A program made the position numbers and the translations under genes. The notes under the pieces are model-generated. The model searched no databases and was not told the origin of the DNA. It worked only from the letters and a program-made list of their open reading frames with translations. DNA of 64,000 nt from Euleptes europaea (taxonomy: Eukaryota > Chordata > Lepidosauria > Squamata > Sphaerodactylidae): contig NC_079318.1 in the NCBI RefSeq assembly GCF_029931775.1, forward strand, positions 78,465,614-78,529,613, read 5' to 3'. Positions within the stretch are counted from its first letter, which is position 1. The number at the start of each line of letters is the position of its first letter. Below are positions 59,701-64,000 of the stretch, one piece after another.

Positions 59701-62700
59701 AAGCAACTTGACTGCACTTGACATACACACAGCCAGAGGTGGACCTATCTTTCACGTTTCTCATCCCCTTTTAAAGCCATCTGTTCTTGTGGCTTATCAT
59801 CATGCGAATTCCACAGTTTAATTACCCATTGAGTAAAGTAGTCCTTACGTCCATCCTGAACCTGTTCCCCATCAACTTCTTTGGGTGCCCCTGAGTTCTA
59901 GTATTATAGGGAAGGGAAACAAAGCCCTAGCCACTTTGTTCATCCTGTGTATAAATTGATACACATCATGTCCCCCTCTCCCTTCGTTGTCTTTTTTCTA
60001 AACCGGAAAGCCAAGTCTTTTGTCCTCATAGGAAGGGTGCTCCAACCCCCTAATAATCTTGGTTGCTCTTGTCTGCACTTTTTCCAGTTCTTCAATATCC
60101 TTTTTGAGATATGCTGACCAGATGAACCCGGTACTCTAGATGAGGCCGTACCATAGTTCTATACAAGGGTATTACAATGTTGGCAACTTTATTTTCAGTC
60201 TCCCTTTTAATAATTCACAGCATGGAGATTGCCTTTTTCACTGCTGTTGCACACTGAGTTGACATTTTCATTGAGCTGTCCACTACAACTCCAAGATTTT
60301 TTTCCATTTCAAGGGTATACTGTTCATTTCCCATCAGCATATGTTTAAAGCTAGGATTTTGCTGCTCTTGGTGGGGTCTGAACTGGCAGAGCTAAGGGAA
60401 ATGCATCTCGTTTGATGTTGGTTGATCTCTCTGTCACTTTTGACATAGAAGAACACGAAGGTTTGCCTTGTAGCTGTAGTGGGCCTGAAAGGCATTTTGT
60501 TGAATTGGTACTGGTCTTACACTACCTGGGACCCACATATCTGAAGAACCATCCTCCTGGGTTGAACCTGTATGTCTGCTAGATCCACAGAGGTTTCCTT
60601 GCTGGGTGTCCCCTCTTAAATCCATCAGATCTCCCCAGCCTGAGCTTGGTAGCACTCATGCTTTGGAGTGACCTCCTTGAGGAGTTCGGGAAGGCTTCTT
60701 CACTGCTTGGGTTGCTTTGCCAAGCCGTTTTGTTTAAACGTACTTTTGGGAGTGAGTGAGTGAGTGACAGCTTTGAGGAGAAGAAGAGCTGTTTACTGTT
60801 AATTTCTGTGTTCTTATTGTTGTACGTTACCAGTTAATGCTGGTTCTGGCTTGAGTCAGTGTGGATAGCAAGAGAGGCAAAAGGTATTTTAACAAATAAA
60901 CAAGAAGGGAAATTGTCCTTGAGAGATACTGGTCTCAAATTGCCTAAGGGTTTAAAAGTCAAATCAGCATTTCAGATTGGGCCCAGGGGGAAAAAAGCAA
61001 CTAATGCAAATCTACCACCATCAGTGTTGCAGGTCCTTGTCAGTAACCTTGCTGCCGTATTTTATGCCAGCTGAATGTAGCCTCTCCTCTATTGTGTTAC
61101 TGTAGTGCAGTGTTGACATTCCAAGAACACAAATCTCTTTGGCAAGGCCGTCCTTTTCTAAGAGAGAGCGCAGCTGCTGGAGCAACTGAATGTGGTAAAC
61201 GGTGCTTCAAACCACAGATACTTCTTGATCCTCCAGAAATAAAGATGAATCCACAATCGCCCCCATGCTTCAAACAGACTTTCTAAAGGTGTGGGGGATG
61301 CAACCCTGTCCAGTACAGGCTAAACACCCGTGTCCTGGATAGTTAAAACCACCATCCCTCTAAACATATTGTCTTATTCTGCTTCAGTTGAGTAGCTTGC
61401 ATCCCAGAGTGTTGCTAGCTCTGGGCTTCTGTTCGAGACTTCCACAGCCTCATCTGGATCCAATTCCATTTTTACCCTCCCAGAATTTGATGGACTTTTT
61501 ATCAGCAATGGCCCCGGGGACCCAGTATTGTGCCAAGCGACTGTTGCCAACCTGCGTGGTGTTTTGGAGCTGCCGGCCCCTAAGCCTGTCTTCGGTATCT
61601 GCTTGGGCCATCAGCTGCTAGCTTTGGCCATTGGGGCCAAGACCTACAAGATGAAGTAAGTGTTTGGGGGAAGGGGGAGAGACTGTGGCTCAGTGGTAGA
61701 GCATTCTGCTTGGCATTCAGAAGGTCCCAGGTTCAATCCCTGGCATCTCTAGTTAAAAGATCTGGCAGTAAGTGATGTGAAAGACTTCTGCCTGAAACCC
61801 TGGAGAGAGAGTGCCAGTCCGAGTAGGCAAGGAGTCCTAAATGTAGTGCCCATGGGCACCATAGTGCCCACCAGTGCCGTTGGGAGGGGCCATGGCTCAG
61901 TGGTAGAGCCTCTGCTTGGCTTGCAGAAGATCCCAGGTTCAATCCCTGGCATCTCCAGTTAAAGGGACTAGGCAAGTAGGTGATGTGAAAGACCTCCACC
62001 GGAGACCCTGGAGAGCCACTGCCAATACTGACTTCGATGGACCAAGGGTCTGATTCAGTAGAAGGCAGCTTCATGTGTTCATGTGTGTTCAAGCGGGGCT
62101 GATATCCCCAGTTGAGTTTTCTTGAAAGATGGTGACCTTCCCTGACTTTTCTCCACAAAACTACTTGTGGTTTCTCTTTTGGGACGGGCTGTCTGATTGC
62201 TCCCTGAGGCTGAACTTCTTTGGTCCTTGTGATTTGCTCCTCAGGTACGGGAACCGTGGGCACAACCAGCCATGCCTCCATGAAGGCTCTCAGCGCTGTT
62301 TCATCACCTCGCAGAACCATGGCTTCGCAGTGGACCCGGCTAGTTTGCCAGCTGGCTGGACCCCTCTCTTCACGAATGCCAATGACCGCTCCAATGAAGG
62401 CCTGGTGCATGATTCGAAGCCCTTTTTCAGGTGGGAGCAGCCTCTGGGGGAGAAGCCCTGAGTGGGACTGCCTGTGATCTCTGTGGGAGGTGGCTGGCCT
62501 AGGAAAGGGCATAGGGTGAGTTGGATGGTACACAGGGCACCACAGTGTATCATGTGCCTTGTAAAAGTGAGGGGGTACTTGGGTTCACAGCTGTGGTTTC
62601 TGACCCTCATGTTTCCCTGCTTTCCCCCCTCCCAGCGTGCAGTTTCACCCAGAGCACAAAGCAGGCCCAGCAGATCTCGAGTGTCTGTTTGATGTTTTCT

Positions 62701-63780
62701 TGGAGACCATACACGACTCGTTCACTGGAGTGCAGAATCCCAAGACAGGTGGGAGCTCTAGGGCACGGCTGGTTTCTTTGGGGATCTGCAGAAAGCCTGG
62801 TTTTGTTCTTACACTGCAACAAAACCGGGGGACGCTTGCTGAAGACTGTGTCCCTTCTTGCCTGCCTGGGGTTTGCATGGCTGCCGTAGATGGGTTCTGG
62901 GGGCTTTGCACGGGAAAGCGTGGCAGAATTCCCTAGGTAACTGGGCCGGCTTTCGTCTCTCTCTAGTGCGTGAGCGGCTGCAGGACTGCCTGCAATCGGC
63001 AGAAGCCCCGCTTGCCAGAGATGTGTCCCGGCCCCATAAGGTTCTAATCCTGGGCTCCGGGGGCCTTTCGATAGGGCAGGCGGGTGAGTTTGACTACTCT
63101 GGCTCTCAGGTGAGTGTAAATTTGAGGATGTGGGAAGTTTGGAGGGGGGGGAAATTGCTTTGTGTGACAGGTATTATGAGGGGAGGTGTGGGAAAGCAGA
63201 GGTGGTGCAAGTCAGTGCAGGAGGTCTCCAAGGAGAACTGGGAGCATCCTCTTCCGTCTGCCACCTGGGAAGTGCAAAAAACTTTTCTCAGCTTGCTCTC
63301 CCAGTTGTGGAATCTGCTGTGTTGTCATGTTCTCAAGGTGATAACAGAAATTCTTCTGTGGGAAAGCACTTGATGGCTGAGGTTTATCAGCCTGGAATTA
63401 CTGCAACACCCTACATTTCAGGGGAAGTGTTTGTTTTATAACTCTTTGGTCTATTCTCTAGAAGTTTATATTGTGGTATAGTGGTTGGAGTGTCAAACCA
63501 GGACTGGAGAGACCTGGCTTCAAATTCCTACTCAGACATGAAACTTTCTGGGGAACCTTTGTTCATGCACTTGCTCCTAGCCTACCTCATGGGGTTGCTG
63601 TGAAGATAGAAGGAGGGATTATTATAATCTTGTCTCTCTCCTTACCAGGCAATCAAAGCTCTGAAGGAAGAAAGCATCCAGACTGTGCTGATCAACCCCA
63701 ACATCGCCACGGTGCAGACCTCCAAAGGCCTGGCTGACAAGGTCTACTTCTTGCCCATCACCCTTGACTACGTCACCCAG
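50752..63780 (+). CDS. CAD: CAD, 5' part (10 exons): GATase and start of CPSase
   Basis: Cytosolic multifunctional enzyme for the first three steps of pyrimidine synthesis (carbamoyl-phosphate synthetase 2, aspartate transcarbamylase, dihydroorotase). Exons here: 50752-50836, 55140-55279, 55755-55884, 57824-57966, 58611-58752, 61484-61655, 62245-62430, 62636-62748, 62967-63109, 63649-63780. They join in phase to 1386 nt, 462 codons; the rest (about 1760 aa) is beyond the right edge. N-terminus [20 protein letters not shown], then the small-subunit domain ([20 protein letters not shown]). The class I amidotransferase domain has its nucleophile at C253 ([16 protein letters not shown]) and its partners H337 and E339 (VQFHPEH). 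The synthetase start is [20 protein letters not shown]. The triad sits one residue later than in human because of one extra residue near the N-terminus. The gene is intact as far as seen. Confidence 0.97.
51289..51555. mobile_element. Non-autonomous hAT-like element, 267 bp, in CAD intron 1
   Basis: Starts CAGTGGTTCCCAACC and ends GGTTGGGAACCAGTG. Perfect 8-bp direct repeats CTTTAGGC lie at 51281-51288 and 51556-51563. AT-rich interior without coding. Confidence 0.9.
52560..53090 (+). repeat. CR1 LINE 3' part
   Basis: Contains AAGCTAGATGGCCATCTGAC, GGTCAGGAAGGAATTTTCC and the ending GGTTGGACTAGATGTTCC with TCCCTTCCAGCTCTATG. It extends further upstream than the other CR1 ends here. Confidence 0.8.
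53100..54060. other. CAD intron 1, nothing recognised
   Basis: A short G run at 53181 and unique-looking sequence. No gene seen. Confidence 0.4.
54069..54251 (-). repeat. tRNA-Ala-derived SINE (reverse)
   Basis: Starts with the complement of the tail (ACACATGAAGCTGTCTTAAA) and ends with the complement of the A box (GCTCTACCACTAAGCC). The first few bases of the head are missing. Confidence 0.8.
55350..55394 (+). repeat. CR1 LINE tail
   Basis: GACTTTGGTCTGATCCAGCA followed by TTTCTCATGTTCTTATGG, in CAD intron 2. Confidence 0.65.
56896..57112 (+). repeat. 5S-rRNA-derived SINE (SINE3-like) with BovB-like tail
   Basis: The segment 56920-56975 follows the 5S rRNA internal promoter (TCAGATCTCAGAAGCTAAGT, AGTATTTGGATGGGCGGCCT). 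The tail, CGTAAGTCAGATGTGACTTG, resembles the BovB 3' end. In CAD intron 3. Confidence 0.8.
57330..57622 (-). repeat. Sauria SINE with target duplication
   Basis: Reverse-oriented full-length copy flanked by AGGGTAAAG at 57321-57329 and 57623-57631. On the plus strand it starts with the complement of the ACCTTT tail and ends with the complement of the tRNA-like head. It ends about 200 bp before CAD exon 4. Confidence 0.88.
58026..58077 (+). repeat. CR1 LINE tail
   Basis: GTTGGACTTGATGACCCTGG through CAACTCTATGATTCTATG. It starts 60 bp after the exon 4 donor of CAD. Confidence 0.75.
59425..60370 (-). repeat. CR1 LINE (older copy), interrupted by BovB
   Basis: Reverse-oriented CR1 in two parts, 59425-59606 and 59731-60370. 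Its signals include GAATTCCACAGTTTAATTAC, CCCCCTAATAATCTTGGTTG and CTGACCAGATGAACCCGG, which correspond to the RT end and the following linker. It is more diverged than other CR1 copies. In CAD intron 5. Confidence 0.7.
59607..59730 (+). repeat. BovB LINE 3' end inside CR1
   Basis: GCCCTCAGTTTGCAAGACCT, GGACATTTTGGAGGTCATTA and GGAAGCAACTTGACTGCACT, ending in an ACACAC run. Short 5'-truncated insertion. Confidence 0.75.
60910..61090 (+). repeat. LINE 3'-like repeat (related to 14340)
   Basis: TTTAAAAGTCAAATCAGCAT then ATTGGGCCCAGGGGG resemble a repeat common in lizards. Tentative. Confidence 0.35.
61671..61830 (+). repeat. tRNA-Ala-derived SINE, tail truncated
   Basis: GTGGCTCAGTGGTAGAGCAT, GGTTCAATCCCTGGCATC, up to CAGTCCGAGTAGGCAA. 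The CR1-like tail is absent. It begins 15 bp after the CAD exon 6 donor. Confidence 0.8.
61881..62090 (+). repeat. tRNA-Ala-derived SINE, full length
   Basis: GGCTCAGTGGTAGAGCCTCT, GGTTCAATCCCTGGCATC, and a tail with GGTCTGATTCAGTAGAAGG ending TTCATGTGTTCATGTG. It is the second copy in CAD intron 6. Confidence 0.88.
63468..63640 (+). repeat. tRNA-derived SINE with MIR/L2-like tail
   Basis: GTGGTATAGTGGTTGGAGTG head, a GGCTTCAAATTCC B-box region and the tail CTAGCCTACCTCATGGGGTT. It ends just before CAD exon 10 (63649); the exon's pyrimidine tract follows directly. Confidence 0.65.
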
Positions 63781-63904
63781 GTGAGCGGCGCCTCCCTATC
63801 TTGTTCCATCCTGTGGGCCGCACCAGGCCTGTCAAACCTCTGCTCCCATATGGGGCCTGTGTCAGGGAGGTGGGACTCCAGGGCCACCTGGATTTAGGGT
63901 GGAA

Positions 63905-64000
63905 GGGTGGATTTGGAGACCAAGCCCTATGAGGAAAGGCTGAAGGAGCTGGGAATGTTTAGTCTGGAGAAGAGGAGGTTGGGGGGACATGAGTGCTCTC
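63905..64000 (+). repeat. CR1 LINE, running off the window
   Basis: GAGACCAAGCCCTATGAGGA and GTTTAGTCTGGAGAAGAGGA match the CR1 region just after the RT domain (LFSLEKRR). It lies in the intron after CAD exon 10. Confidence 0.75.

Noticed and set aside
61733-62533. 266-codon minus-strand frame opposite CAD exon 7
   Set aside because: It is antisense to a confirmed exon and to two SINE copies; the translation contains SINE-derived peptides seen at other copies.

Overview
The window is nuclear DNA from a squamate reptile (lizard or snake; I cannot name the species). It holds three conserved vertebrate genes with GT-AG introns. The squamate call rests on the repeats: Sauria-type SINEs, BovB LINE 3' ends, a 5S-rRNA-derived SINE with a BovB-like tail, many CR1 LINE pieces, and a tRNA-Ala-derived SINE present about ten times. 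From memory, the gene order SLC5A6 (-), ATRAID (+), CAD (+) matches human chromosome 2p23. 

Layout. 1-5249: repeats, a gene-poor stretch and the 3' flank/UTR of SLC5A6. 5250-20366 (-): all 15 coding exons of SLC5A6 (649 aa sodium-dependent multivitamin transporter), with a 5'UTR exon part at 20367-20569 and a probable non-coding first exon and CpG-rich promoter near 28660-29200. 29400-33250: transposon-filled interval with a gag-like retroelement fossil, a three-copy 71-bp tandem repeat, a BovB end and an L1-like insertion with a perfect 16-bp target duplication. 33300-40027 (+): ATRAID promoter and all six coding exons (225 aa). 40028-50500: intergenic, filled with SINEs, CR1, a LINE with a YADD reverse-transcriptase box, a palindromic element split by a hAT element, and a perfect 77-bp inverted repeat. 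50500-64000 (+): CAD promoter and the first ten coding exons (462 codons: the glutamine amidotransferase part and the start of carbamoyl-phosphate synthetase). CAD runs off the right edge. 

The genes are not an operon. SLC5A6 imports biotin, pantothenate and lipoate; ATRAID is a membrane glycoprotein linked to lysosomes; CAD starts de novo pyrimidine synthesis. A CACGTG E-box lies near the start of each gene. All splice junctions were assigned by eye, with reading phase checked across every junction; all three frames stay open. 

I found no new biological system. The notable content is promoter architecture and unusually well preserved transposon insertions: several perfect target duplications, nested insertions and palindromes.
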